Shown: piece after piece, positions 48,909 through 61,628 of the stretch
How the letters are laid out: every line of letters begins with the position of its first letter
How positions within the stretch are numbered: the stretch's first letter is position 1
Assembly: GCF_000189635.1 (NCBI RefSeq)
Contig: NW_002476512.1
Location: 992,001 to 1,056,000, forward strand
Source: Tetrahymena thermophila SB210
Lineage: Eukaryota; Ciliophora; Oligohymenophorea; Hymenostomatida; Tetrahymenidae
Length of the DNA stretch: 64,000 nucleotides
Direction of reading: 5' to 3'
Translations under genes and position numbers: made by a program
Notes under the pieces: model-generated
What the model saw: only the letters and a program-made list of their open reading frames with translations
Databases searched by the model: none
Told to the model about the DNA's origin: nothing

Positions 48909-50204
48909 TCAATTATTTGCATTTAAATATTTCACGTAATCTTCCCAATCAATAGGCACTTATCTTTCATTATATACTTATTTTACTATTTACCCATCTG
49001 CTAGATAAAGTATTCTATCAGCATAACACTCAATATCTGGATTATGTGTAACCATAATCATAGTAACTTTCTATGTTTCTTCACTGGAATAACCAAAATT
49101 ATTAATACTTAACAACAAATCCATAACTTCAACTATTTAATAAATTATTATTTAAAAATTATAATTAATCTATTAATTCAAGTGAATACCTGTTGATTTT
49201 GTGTCCAAATCTCCTGTAGGTTCATCCAATAAAACAATCTGTGGTGAGTTTGCTAGGGCTCTAGCAATGGCTACTCTTTATTACTCACCACCTGAAAGCT
49301 CAGAAGGCTTTTTAAATATTATAAATCAATTAATTTATTTGTTCTTAGATTTAAAAATTACCAAGTGATCCATTCTATCTTGTAAGCCAACTCTAGTAAG
49401 GAGATTGATAACTCTTTGTTTTATAACTTTTTAGCTCTATTTAATAAAAATAATTTATTTAACCTTAATTTTTGTATAAAAAATTATTTCTTACTAATTT
49501 ATTAAGTATTTTCATTGGTAATTCAACATTTTCATAAGCAGTCATTGTTGCAAGTAAGTTAAATGTTTGAAAAACTATTCCAATAGATTCTAATCTAAGC
49601 TAAGATAAATAAGAATCTGAGGAATTAGTATCAATTTATTAGCCAAGAAGCTCTATTTTTGATAAAAAATGTAAGCAATTAATTGTTGAAAAATCATAAG
49701 TATTATTACTAATTGTGCCTGAGCTTGGCATATCTATAGTACCTAATAAATTTAAAAGAGTAGTTTTACCACCTCCTGAAGGTCCTCTAATCATTACAAA
49801 TTCTCCCCTAATTAAATTCATAATAAATAAAGATTTGCCTAACTTTTTAAAATATTACTTTTTTATTGGTTTACATTCACTTTATTCTTGCAAGGTAATA
49901 TTGTTTAGAGCTTTCACTTTATCATCTCTTCCTACTAAAGAAAATTCTAATGTATAATTAAAAGCATATTACATATTTAAATAACCCATTCTTGAATATA
50001 TATTTAAAATAAAAAAGAGTATGTTTTCTTTCTTTTTAGAAGTATTTTCAATTGATTAACAGAAATATTGATTGCTAGTATCTAGTAATTAAGGTAATTA
50101 ATTAATTAATTATTACCTTTTGTAAGATTTTAACATTCCATAATTACCTCTGCATCATCTAAATTTTTAGGTTCTAAATCATAAATTTTTTGATCAACAG
50201 TCAC
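48909..50204 (-). CDS. ABC transporter ATPase, LolD/MacB-like, stand-alone domain
   Basis: Single ATP-binding domain. [20 protein letters not shown] (Walker A, about 49760-49820) then [18 protein letters not shown]-loop [25 protein letters not shown] signature [17 protein letters not shown]; Walker [14 protein letters not shown]-loop [26 protein letters not shown]. This is the pattern of the bacterial LolD/MacB/FtsE group, also found in protists. It ends [11 protein letters not shown] at 48909. No membrane domain is adjacent, so it would pair with a permease encoded elsewhere. Several short introns (for example 49145-49190, 49310-49360, 49440-49495). The N-terminal exon [29 protein letters not shown] is clear, but upstream the frame stays open without an ATG, so the true start is unresolved. 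Confidence 0.88.
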
Positions 50205-51430
50205 TATTATATTTTTTTTATGGATACATAATTTTTGCTTGCTTTATACTTCAATATAATATTACAATAATGAGTGCTATTCTTTTAATTCATTCTAAAT
50301 TATTTATCTTTTCCTTCTACTAGTGTTTGGACAGTTTTTACTTGTATTTATTTATTTATTTATTAGGTTTCAACTATTTATTTTTAAAATTGAACAATCT
50401 TCTACTCAATTAATATTTATTTAAATTAAACTTATTTTTATCAGATATAAATCAGATTTTATCATTAAGTCTTCTATTTCACTTTTAAATAAATAATCTG
50501 GAAGATTTTTGATATTTTTCAGGATATAACATCATATTTTTTTTGTTAATTGAAGAGATCAACAAATAAAATATTAGTTAATAGTTATGTAAATTAAAAC
50601 AATTTAAATAAATAATATTTATTTATTTATTTTTTACAAAAAATTAGATTAACTGTTATTTTATAATATGAATTTAGTTTAACGATTTATGTAAATAGTA
50701 AAATAAATTTATAATTTTTGTTTAAATATTATTAAATAATTTACGTATTTAACTTTTCTTTATTCATAAAAATATCTTACTATATTTAATTTATAACTTA
50801 AAAATTATATTTTTACTAACTAAATTAAATATTATAGTAGTTTAATTTCACAAAATTATTTATAAATGATATATTTTTAATTTATTATTAACTAAAATTA
50901 AAGATTTTATTAAGTATTTTTTTATATTTTTATTATAAAAATCTATTTTTATATTTTTCTTTTATTATTATCTATTTAATTTTATTTCACAGTTATGAAA
51001 ATTAAGCTATTTAACTTCTTAATTTAATCAACTTTCAACTATGATTCAACTAGTTAATATTAAATAAGATTTTTAAATTTCTAATAAAATGTTTAACTGA
51101 AATATTATATTTATTTATTTAAGTCTTAAATATGTATTATTGCTTATTTTAACGTAGATTAATTTATTTGTTTCTTGTAGGACTTAGTGAAGCCAAGTAA
51201 AGTAAAGTAGACTTCGAGTTTTTGATGTATTAAAATTAGTAAAACTTTAAATTTAATGGTAACTTGTTTTTTTTATTGATTTCATTTTTAACAAATATTC
51301 GATGATTTAGTAATTTTTTTTTGAAATTAATACTTTTAAAACTATAAAATTTTCGAAATGTTCTATATAAAAAATTAATCAATCCTGATTAAAAAAATAT
51401 ATAAATTAAATTAAATTAAATCAAATAATT
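50205..51430. other. Divergent intergenic region
   Basis: Holds the unresolved 5' end of the ABC ATPase gene (frame open to about 50,400 on the minus strand) and the promoter of the coiled-coil gene. Otherwise AT-rich with TTTA runs. Confidence 0.45.
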
Positions 51431-54400
51431 ATGGATATTTAGAAAAATCCATGGAAGAAAGGGAGTCTTAGACCACTTTCTTCAAAGCAAAAAGATGATT
51501 AAAAAAGCAAGGAAAGTTCAAATAAAGAGTAAAATAATGGACTGTTGGGTATGGAAATCACAGGAACAAAAATTTCAAAGCAGAGTGAAAAAGGGTTCGC
51601 GAAATTTATGTAAAATAAGATGAATAGGTCATAGTAGAGTAACAGATAAGATGATTAGGAGAGTGAAATTGAAGAAGAAAAGCATAACAATGAGCCTTAA
51701 ATATATCAAAATTAGCAATTAAATGAAACTGGTTACAGTGAAACTTCGAATATATATATTGATGATTAGCTTGATGATTTAGAGTAAAATAAACCAAGGG
51801 GGAATTTTAATGATTATATGAGGGAAAAAATTGAAAATAATCCTGATAAAAAGAAAGTTTATGATAATTTCTTACTGGATTAGAAGAGAAAAGAACATGA
51901 AGACGAGTTGAAGAAGCAAACATCCAAGCCTTTTTAATTTTAAAAAGGAAGAATGAGTTCTTCTGCTACTGCTTATTCTAAACAGAGAAGCAACATTACC
52001 ACCAACGATGGGCTTGAAGGATTGTAAAATTATGAGCGCTCAACTGAATTTGGATCAAAACCTGATACTAAAAGTGAAATAGGAGATGATTTTCTGGCTC
52101 CTAGTGATTATTTAGGATCTAGAATTGAGCAGTAAGTGAGTATAATGGGAAATATAACTGATGGATAAAATCAAAGAAATACAAAAATTTAAAATAAGCC
52201 TTTTAAAATAAGCGAGTTAAAAAGAAATAGCTCAAGAACTGAAACAGCTGAATAAGAAAATAAAAGAGCTCAATCATCCTAGCTATAGCAACAGTCATCT
52301 GAAATAAAGAAAAATAGACAAGGTCTTTCAATAAAGGAGAAAAAAAGACTCCAGCAAGAAGAAGAAATATTAAAGAAAATTAACTCTAATCAACAAAATT
52401 AGATATGGAAAATAAATGATCCTTAAATTAGATAGTTAGAACAATAATAAAAAATTTTAAGAGATAAGAAAAAGGAATAAGTTGAAAAAATTGAGAAATC
52501 GTTAATTGATATGGAGAAAAAAATGACGAAGAGAAATAAATTAAAAGTTATAGCTCTAGTTAATGGTAATGACAATATGGAAGATATGGATTTTAATAAA
52601 CCGATGACAGAGTATGATATTGAATTAGCTGAAAAAGAGGGATAAATGCATGAACTTGAGAGACTCGAAAGGTAATAAAAAATGCAAGAATTAAATGAGT
52701 AGAATGTAGATGATTTAACGAATATGAGTGCATCAGAGATGAGAAATAGACGTCTATTTATTACGGATTGCTTGAAGAATAAAAGCAGTATGCAATAGAG
52801 TTTTTATTCACAAATGTCGTAACAAGCTAATGAGAATTTATAAGCTGGTTTTAATGAGTTTAATGAGTTCAATTAGGAAGAAGAGTCTAAAGAGTTAGAA
52901 GATATGGATGAGGAAAGCAGTATTCACGAAGTTAGTAATGGAAATAATTAGCATATCATTAATAGGAATATTTTAAATGCCTTCAAAACTTAAAAGTAGC
53001 AAGCTGAGTATGGGATTGAAAACTTCTTGAATCCTGAAGTTAGAGAAAGGCTTAGCTAACTGCTGAGTGGATGTGAGGATTTTGATTTGAAAAAAGAAGA
53101 AGAAAAGCTAATTGAATAAGGAAACCCATTTGGGTTGACTGAAGAGTAGTAAAAAGAGTTAAAAAATATTCAAAAAAACTTAGAAAAAATTAAAATGGAT
53201 GACAACACAATTTAGCAAATTTTAGGGCATGAGCTTTTTTCATTGAAAGACGCTATTTTACCAAAAGATCCTCAGCTAAGAGACTAAGCAGAAATAAAAA
53301 TTCTTAAAGAAAAGATGAATTCAGTGAATGAAAGACTTAGAGATTTATTTGATGTAGAGAAAAGAAAAGAAGCGAAGAGCAAAGTTGGTAGCAAAGTGGA
53401 GAAAATTAAAATACAAAATTTAGTTTAGCAGCTTATTGAATAAAATGGAAATGCTGAACCAACAATCGAAATCTAGAATCTCATATCAGACTTTGAAGAA
53501 AATTAACATTTACTTGAAGAGAGCAAAAGAATAATTTCTGATTTGCAAGGATAGGACATTGAAAAAGAAGTAGGGGAATATAATCAGATATTATTAGAGG
53601 CAATTGAGATTCAGAAAAAATATGAAGAAATGCTTGATTTAAATACATAAAATGCATTGATGGAAGAATAGCAAGATATAATAAAATCTTTCAAAGATAA
53701 ATTTGATGAAATTTATTAAACCCAAAAAGAAATTGAAGAGAAAGAAAAAAAATTCGTTTAGGTTGTAAAAGAAAATAACTTAGCTGATTTGCTGGGAATG
53801 TAATTCAATGAACATAATGATGACTATGAAATAGAAGATATTAATTAGGTCATGAAAGATGAAGAATAAAAACTTTAAAGAGAAATTGAAGCAGAACTGT
53901 AACGAATATAAAAGAAATATGATCAATTTGATGAAAATTTAATTGATTAAAAGTTACAAGAAATGTATGATTATGATGCTATGATTACATAAAAGCTTAA
54001 TGAAATTAATCCAAATTTATTGGATGACCTCAGAGAATCAGTATTAAAGTAGTAAGAAGAAGTAGAATAGTAAAGATCCTAAGTATTTCAAAGAAATCCC
54101 TATAGAGAATATGAATTAAGTTTAAACTAAGACTAAGATGATTTATAATAATAAATAAGTGAAGAGTAGGATGAGAATATTACTCATAGTTAATACTATG
54201 AAGAACAAGAAGAAGATACAAATAACACCCTCAAAATTTAGCTTGAAAATAATTTTAATGAAGAATAAATTTAAGAAACCATAAATATCCTAGAAAAGAG
54301 ACAAAGAGAGAAAGAAGAAAGAGAGAGGAAAAAATAGGAATATTTCAATAAAATGTAACAAGTAAAATAGCATGAATAAATTGTAAATGAATTATAGGAA

Positions 54401-54553
54401 AAATAAGAAATTAAGTAAGTTGAAAATTTTTAAATGCTATAAGATTCTCTAATGCAGTAAGAATCAATTGAAACTAACACAAATTCAATCAACCAAAGTT
54501 CTAAAAACAGAGATGAAAGGCAATTTGAGTTTGAAGACAGCTTAGAAATGTGA
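51431..54553 (+). CDS. Large intronless coiled-coil protein, unrecognised
   Basis: ATG at 51431 (MDIQKNPWKKGSLRPLSSKQ), TGA at 54551: one uninterrupted 1,040-residue frame in the ciliate code. The N-terminal ~300 residues are Ser/Gln/Lys-rich and disordered. From about residue 300 there are long heptad-rich coiled coils (KEKKRLQQEEEILKKI, VEKIEKSLIDMEKKMTKR). A more structured-looking block, HELFSLKDAILPKDPQLRDQ…NERLRDLF (about 53230-53350), is followed by further coiled coil and an acidic Gln/Glu-rich C-terminus. No catalytic motif, no membrane segment. Such proteins are common in ciliary/basal-body structures, and the epsilon-tubulin gene is next door, but location is only a guess. Confidence 0.8.
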
Positions 54554-55412
54554 AGATAGTATAAATTTAAAAATGCTTCACCAATTAAAAAATATTAAAA
54601 TATCTGTTTAATTTACTCTCAACAAAAACTTTTTTAAAATTAACTTAACTTGCCAGTATAATTAATTGCTGATGGCGTATGTTTATAGAAGTTTGAGGAT
54701 AAATAAATAAGTAAAAGACATAAATGTAATTTAAATAAAAACTCTTAAATATTCTAAAATAAGCAGGATATTTATGGAATAATATATTTCTACCACTGAA
54801 TGATTATCCTGATATATTGTATTTCATAAATTATGTTATAACTAAAATATTTATGTGATATTTATTCAAACCAAAATTATTAATAACTAGTATTTCAAAT
54901 TATCTGTTTAACCTCTTTTCAATATCTCAAAAATAAGTTAAATTTAATTCATTTTTTACATAAAAATAAAAGTTTAATTTATTTAATTTCTTAAAAAAAT
55001 TTAATGGCTTTTTGTATGAGATTTTTATTTGTTAAATTGAAAAAATTTATAAAAAATTTTTTTTATTTACTGAATTAAAAGATTTTCTTTATAAAAATAA
55101 ATAAATCCCTTTAAAAAATATAATAAAATGATTTAATAAAAATAATAATTCAATTAAATAAATGAATTTAAAGTGTATGTTTAACAAATAAATCTTGTTT
55201 AAAGTTTTAAATTTACTTTAATGCAATAATTTTTTATATAAATAATATAGTAAATGCGCCAAACAAAGTATTAATTATATTTTATACAAAGTATTGATAT
55301 TTTTTATATTTTTTAATTTTTGATTTGGATTTTTGATAAAATTTCAAATTAAGATAATATTTATTATTAATTATTAGCTGTACTTTAATTAAATTATACA
55401 TCAAGAATTTAA
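54554..55412. other. Intergenic spacer
   Basis: AT-rich between two plus-strand genes; no gene or repeat of note. Confidence 0.5.
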
Positions 55413-57499
55413 ATGAGAGAACTTATAACTATTTAAGTAGGTCAGTGTGGAAACTAAATTGGTGCTAAATTCTGGGAATTAGCGATAAAAGAACACTCAA
55501 AATATAATAAATCTTCTGTCTATGATGATGCTCTTTCTTCTTTTTTCCGTAATATAGATAAGAGGTATTTTTGAATTGATCAATTGTATTAATCACTATA
55601 TAATTTATGATTCATAATAGCTCTAAAGGACATGAATTAAAAGTTGGCAGTGAAATAATCAACTTGAAGGCAAGAGTAAATAAATAAATTATAGAAAAAT
55701 ATAATTAATTTAATAACAATTCAGTCTATAATAGTTGATATGGAAGAGGGTGTCACAAATCAACTTTTAAAGAGTGGTAAAAAATGAATACAAAATCAAA
55801 CAATTCAATTTATTAGAAAATTGTTCTAACTAAGACTTTCTATTTATTTAAATAAGATATTGGAGATCTTTTTGATTAGAGATAGTTCATAAATGATGTG
55901 AGTGGTGCAGGAAATAATTGGTACATTCAAATATAGCTCTATATATTAAATAATTTAATTTTATTAAATAAGGGCTCATGGTCACTTTTTCTATGGAAAT
56001 AAGTATAGAGATAATATGAGTGAAAGAGTAAATAAATACTTTTTAAAAAACTTTAAAATTCAAAAGTAGTTTTTTATATGAAATTATAAATAATAATAAA
56101 CAGATCAGGAAAGCTGTAGAATAATGTGATTCTTTGTAATGTTTTTTCTTGATGCATTCTTTAGGAGGAGGAACAGGATCAGGATTAGGAACATTCCTAC
56201 TCTCATGTATATATATACTTTTAAAAGTACTTTAAAATAATAGATTCATATAAATTAAAAAGTAATTGAAGATGAATATCCCGATGTTTATAGATTTACA
56301 GCTTCTGTATTTCCTCAAAAGGATGATGATGTTATAACCTCACCTTATAATAGGTAATAATGCATATTTAATAGAATTAATAATAATATGTTTTTTTGCT
56401 ATTTAAATTTAACTTTATTAGAGAATAATAAATTACACAAATATTTTATCTGATTATGTTTATAAAAAAATAAGCTTTTTTTCTTTGTATGAGCTAGCTA
56501 AGCATGCCGATTGTGTGTTTCCTATTGATAATTAAGCTTTAATGAATATTTGCTACTAAATTGATAATCCAAACAAGGTAAAGTTGGCAAAGGATAATAT
56601 AAATGTAAGCAAAGAAGAAGAAATAAAAATAATGATGAACAAAGGTTCTAAGATAACTTAAGCAGGAACTGAAGAAAAGAAAGAAAAGCCTTTTGATAAA
56701 ATGAATAATATTATTGCACATTTACTCAGTAATATTACATGGTAAATTTATTTGAGAAAATGGCTCATAAAAATTAATTTGAATTTAAATTAAAGCTCTA
56801 TGAGATTTGAGGGAGTTCTAAATGTTGATCTTAATGAAATAACAATGAATTTAGTTCCTTATCCTGATTTACATTTCTTAATATCAAGTATAGCTCCGCT
56901 TTATTCCTTATCGGATAGCAACTTATAGCCTAGAAGATTAGATTAAATGTTTAAAGACTGCTATCATCCTGATTATTAGCTAGTTAGTGTGAATCCCTTT
57001 TAAAATAAGTATTTAGCAGTAGGATTAATGGTAAGGGGATCAGTTCCCTTTTCTGATGTAAATAGAAATATCAAAAAGCTTAGAAGTGAGTTAAATATGA
57101 TTTACTGGAACCAAGAAGGTTTTAAGTACGGTATATGCAACACACCTCCTATAGGCCAAGTAATTAAATTTTTTTTAATTAAATTATTTATTTTAAAAAA
57201 ATATAAAAAAAGCCTTACTCCTTGCTATGCTTGGCAAATAATACTGCAATAAGAGATCAGTTTTCGACTATGGTAGAGAGATTCAACAAACTATATAAAA
57301 GGAAGGTAAAAATTTAATAAAGGAATTATCAATTTAACAATTTTATTTTTAGGTGTTTGTTCATCATTATACAGAATATATGGATGCAAAGCATTTTGAC
57401 GAGGCTTTGAATTCTATCACATCTCTTATAAGTAAATATGAAGAACTCCATAAAGCTGAAGAACCTTCTTCTCAACCAAGATTGAAACCTTTGATTTGA
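55413..57499 (+). CDS. Epsilon-tubulin
   Basis: Tubulin paralogue needed for triplet microtubules of centrioles/basal bodies. ATG at 55413 (MRELITIQVGQCGNQIGAKF), TGA at 57497. It is epsilon rather than alpha/beta/gamma by [12 protein letters not shown] after the N-terminal block, [54 protein letters not shown] (GTP-binding loop), [90 protein letters not shown], and [18 protein letters not shown]. About ten exons with short introns (55565-55620 etc.). It carries the epsilon-type insertion before PFDKMNN (a Lys/Glu-rich stretch). Length about 460 residues, normal for the family. Confidence 0.95.
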
Positions 57500-57849
57500 T
57501 TTTTTAAAGGGTTTACTTTTAATAGGATCATGATTAATTAATTTGTGCTGAAACAGTAATAATAAAAAACTTAGAACAAAAAAATGATTGAAAATAATTA
57601 AAAAAATATTAAAAATATTTCAAAATTAATTGAGTAAATTAACAATTTTCTTTTTTTTTTTTTGAAAATATCTATTTAATGCTGGTTGGCTTTGGCTAAG
57701 CATAAAAAACACAGTGTAGAAAATTTATAATTAATTAACTAACTAATATATAAAGGTGGTAACTAGAATTATATATATTTATATAGATAGATGTGCATAA
57801 ATTTACTAAATTTATAAACTCTAAATTATTTAAATCCATTCAAAATAAT
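57500..57849. other. Convergent spacer
   Basis: Short AT-rich gap with a poly-T run at about 57650-57662. No gene seen. Confidence 0.5.
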
Positions 57850-58302
57850 TCACTTTCTTTGGTTTTTGTAGTTTTTAAGTATTTCCTATGAGTCAATCAC
57901 TTGATTTTTTCCCATGTTGTTAATTTTTTTCTCGTCTTCTGGAGATTTCTATTTATCGATTTATATATCTGATGAATTGTAATCTAAATTATGTTTATAT
58001 CTAAGCCATTCGTTGTATTATTCTTCATCGTATGTTTTAAAGTTCACATTTGGGAGGAGTTTTTGCAGGTAATCTATCCTTATAGGCTCGTCATTCATAA
58101 CTTGGTAGTGAACTTTTTCACAAATGTCCTCCATTTAAGGAGGAATAGGCTCAAATTTAGCCTTAAATACCATTTCTTCTATTTTTTATATGATTTGCGT
58201 TTTTTAATTACCTTTCAGTAATATGCGCTATATATTTTCATCCTTTTAAGATCCTAAGTATGAGGTAGTGTTTTTAAAGAGTCCCTTGAAAAAAGATTTC
58301 AT
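57850..58302 (-). CDS. Small uncharacterised protein (150 aa)
   Basis: ATG at 58302 (MKSFFKGLFKNTTSYLGSQK), TGA at 57850, one uninterrupted frame. The sequence is balanced, not low complexity: IQKIEEMVFKAKFEPIPPQM, EDICEKVHYQVMNDEPIRID, YLQKLLPNVNFKTYDEEQYN, EWLRYKHNLDYNSSD, and a Lys/Gln-rich tail ending NYKNQRK. The base composition is higher in G+C than the flanks. No membrane segment or motif recognised. Convergent with epsilon-tubulin. Probably a real conserved small gene; function unknown. Confidence 0.7.
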
Positions 58303-59071
58303 GAAAAGCTTTGATATTTTCTTCAAATAAAATGAATAGGGATTTAATGCTACAAGAGAAATATTAAACGAGTAAAGTTCAAATTAAAAAAAAATTGAAG
58401 TGTGAATAAATATATTTATTAAATAAATTAAAAAGACTTTCAATATTAAGATATAACTAAGAATAACTTTCAAATTATTTCCTAGACAATATTTATTTAA
58501 TTAATTAATTAATGATTTTATGCTAGCTCATTTAAAAATTTTTTAAATATTTTAAACACAAACATGCTTTAAACTCATTTGAAGTTTTTAAAGTATGGCT
58601 CTTGTAAAATATAATTATATTGAACTTCTATTTTCTGATCTAGGTAGTAGAGTAATCTTTACATTTTTATAATTAATCTATTAAAGCTTAGATTAGATTA
58701 GAGAGAAAATATGTTAAATTTTTTTATAGCTTTTCAGATTATAAATTTTAAGAGTTTTAAATTATCAAATTTTTATCTTTTTATTATTATTTATAATTTT
58801 TAATTAATTATTAGTTATTCTATAGCAGGATAACTCCCTGCAAATTCTGCAAATAAAGTTTGCTGGTTTGGTATGTAAAATATGGAAAATGTGATTTTGA
58901 TTTTCTGCAACAATATTTGATTCATAGAAAAAACAAAAGTAATGAAATATGGAAGCAAAAAAAACAATACGAATATTTTATAAAATGCAATTAAGTGTCA
59001 TAATATTAAAATTTTATTTTTATTTTAGTTTAAATTATTAATTGCTTTTGCTTTCGTAATCACAATCATCC
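58303..59071. other. Intergenic spacer
   Basis: AT-rich; includes the 5' flank of the small 150-aa gene and the 3' flank of cyclophilin. No gene seen. Confidence 0.5.
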
Positions 59072-59563
59072 TCAGAGTTGACCGCAATCTAAGATAGCAC
59101 ATGCAACTTTAGTTTTTCCGGTTGAAGTACCTTGGCCTTCTAACTTTTTAACGATATCTAAACCCTTGGTGACCTTACCAAAGACAACGTGCTTACCGTC
59201 TAACCAGGGGCAAGGAACGGTGGTGATGAAGAATTAGGAACCGTTAGTGTTAGGACCAGCATTAGCCATGGATAACATACCAGGTTCAGTGTGCTTGTAA
59301 ATGAAGTTTTCATCAGCAAACTTTTCACCGTAGATAGATTTACCACCAGTTCCGTTTTGCTTAGTGAAATCACCACCTTAGATCATGAATTAAGGAATGA
59401 TTCTATGGAAAGGACATCCCTTGTAACCGAAACCCTTTTCACCAGTGCATAAAGCTCTGAAGTTTTCAGCAGTCTTGGGGACATTAGAAAATAATTCGAA
59501 TTCGATTCTGCCAGCGTTTTAACCACCGATACTGATGTCAAAGTAAACTCTAGGGTTAGCCAT
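59072..59563 (-). CDS. Cyclophilin A-type peptidyl-prolyl cis-trans isomerase
   Basis: Catalyses prolyl isomerisation during protein folding in the cytosol; family members bind cyclosporin. ATG at 59563 ([20 protein letters not shown]), TGA at 59072, 163 residues, single exon, the usual length for cyclophilin A. Active-site residues are present: FHRIIPQFMIQGGDFT (catalytic Arg and Phe), GSQFFITT (Gln/Phe), [14 protein letters not shown] (Trp and His of the drug pocket). No signal or targeting sequence. GC-enriched codons indicate high expression. Confidence 0.97.
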
Positions 59564-61628
59564 TGTTTTTTGCTTTTTTTAAATTTTTTAATAAAGATAT
59601 TTTGATGTAAATATTTATTTATTATTTTTTAGTATCTATTTTTTTTTATTTCAATCAATCAAAAGCTAATACTACATGAGCAACCTTCTAAATAATTTAA
59701 AAACTGACGAATTAATCAATTTACTTTTTTTCAATTTAAAGGAAGATTCTTTTTTTCCAAAATAATTAAATTAAATAAATAAATAAATACATGCTATCCT
59801 TTTTATATCTCTTTGTTCTTCTAATTTCTTCTTCTTCTTCTTCTTTCAAGCTATTACTTTATTTCAAATATTTTATTCCATTATCCTCTGATGTTTTAAA
59901 TAGATCCTACATTTCTTTCAAAGGTGATCGATCGATCAATCAATAAATCAATCAATATATTTCTAATTAAACTTCGACATATAAAATTATCTAATTAATT
60001 CAAAATTTTCAGACTACCTTGCTTTACTATTTGCTTTATTTGCCCTCTCATATCTATAAATAAATATATGAATTAAATAAAAATTTCACTTAAATAGTTT
60101 ATTTGAAAACAAAAATTATTATATTAATAAATATTTAAGATTTTTTTCTATATTTGGTATTTTAACGATTTAATGACTACTAACTTTATTTATTAATTCT
60201 AAAAATAAAATAAACTTAATTATATTTAATAATGTGCTTTATATTTACCTTAAAATTTGAATTTGAATTCTAGCAAACATTTAAATATAAAATTATTTTT
60301 TTTATAAATCAAAAGTGAATTAATATTTATAATTCAATATCTAGAATAGTTATTTTAAAGTGAATATTGCTGTTTTTATACATTTGTTAAAAAATTTAAA
60401 TAAAAATATTTCATAGATAAAACATTTATTTAAATAACATCAATTTGTTTTATGAGTTATGAATTCTTTTTTATTTAATTTTTTTCTTCTCATTTTTTAA
60501 ATTTTATTAAGTTAAAGTTTGCATTATGAATATCCAAACGAATTTTAAAGGTACTAATACAAAAAGTAATTCATATTGTAGCATCTCAATTTCTGGCTCA
60601 TATAGAATTCTAAGAGTTTCTAAACCGAGGTATGAATTGATAAGTTGAAAATTTTTGGAAGTTTAAAAAATATCTGCTTGGATTTTAATTTTAATCATGG
60701 TAAGATAATCCTAACTTTTATAAATTTATAAAAAAACAATTAAAAATATTTTATTCTATGATTGTGAATTAAGAATCTAAAATTTTTAATAGAATTTCCT
60801 CTTCAAAACATCATTTAATTACTAAGTTGTTTATTAAATTTTGTTTACAGCTTTTTAAATTTATTTAACTAATTAAACCATAATAAACAATGTAAAAGTA
60901 TAATTTGAGTTTGGTATAATACAAATATATAAATGAGAATTAAGCATCAAACATATTTTTACTTTTATTTGTTAAATATATCTATTCATTTTAAAAAATT
61001 TACCATGATAATAATTTACATTGGTCATTTATATGATCAGTAGTTTTTTTAATTCATCAAGCATATCAAATAGTTCTAAATAGCTTAAAATTTTTTATTT
61101 ATTTGATAATGCTAAAAAATGCAAAAACTCATTACGATGAAGATCTTATATGCTACTTTTATAATTATAGAGAACATGTCCAAATTATATAAATATGAAT
61201 TATTGATTTAAAATAATAAAATGATTTTTCTTTTTTGATTTAATTTTTAAATGTTTACTGAAGATTATTAATATAAAAAAAGTAATAAAAAAATAATATT
61301 TTAAAAAATAAAATAATTTAATCAGTTTGTTTCTAAATTTAATATAAAATAGAATTAAAAAATGAAGATAACTGAAAATTAATTATAAAATTAATAATTT
61401 CTACAATATTAATTTAATCAATTAGTTAGTTGTTTTATATATGAAACCTTCTTGCTTTAAATCATGAGGAATAAATAATTAAATAATTGAAAAAGCTTTA
61501 GTAGTTTTTACTAAGCACATCGTTAGTTAATAATAAAAAACAAAAGGATTTTCTGATAGTATCAACTTATAATAAATTGGGCTTTTGCATACTAAAATAT
61601 AAAATAAAATAGAAATTATATCAATAAA
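59564..61628. other. Long AT-rich intergenic region
   Basis: TTCTTC and TCAATCAA simple repeats at about 59826-59846 and 59930-59956, in the cyclophilin promoter side. A short exon-like frame at 60526-60630 (MNIQTNFKGTNTKSNSYCSI…, ending near a GTATGA) is the only coding hint and is too short to call. Nothing else seen. Confidence 0.5.

Noticed and set aside
57991..58221. Plus-strand hydrophobic ORF
   Set aside because: It is the antisense shadow of the minus-strand 150-aa gene, whose frame is longer and better composed.
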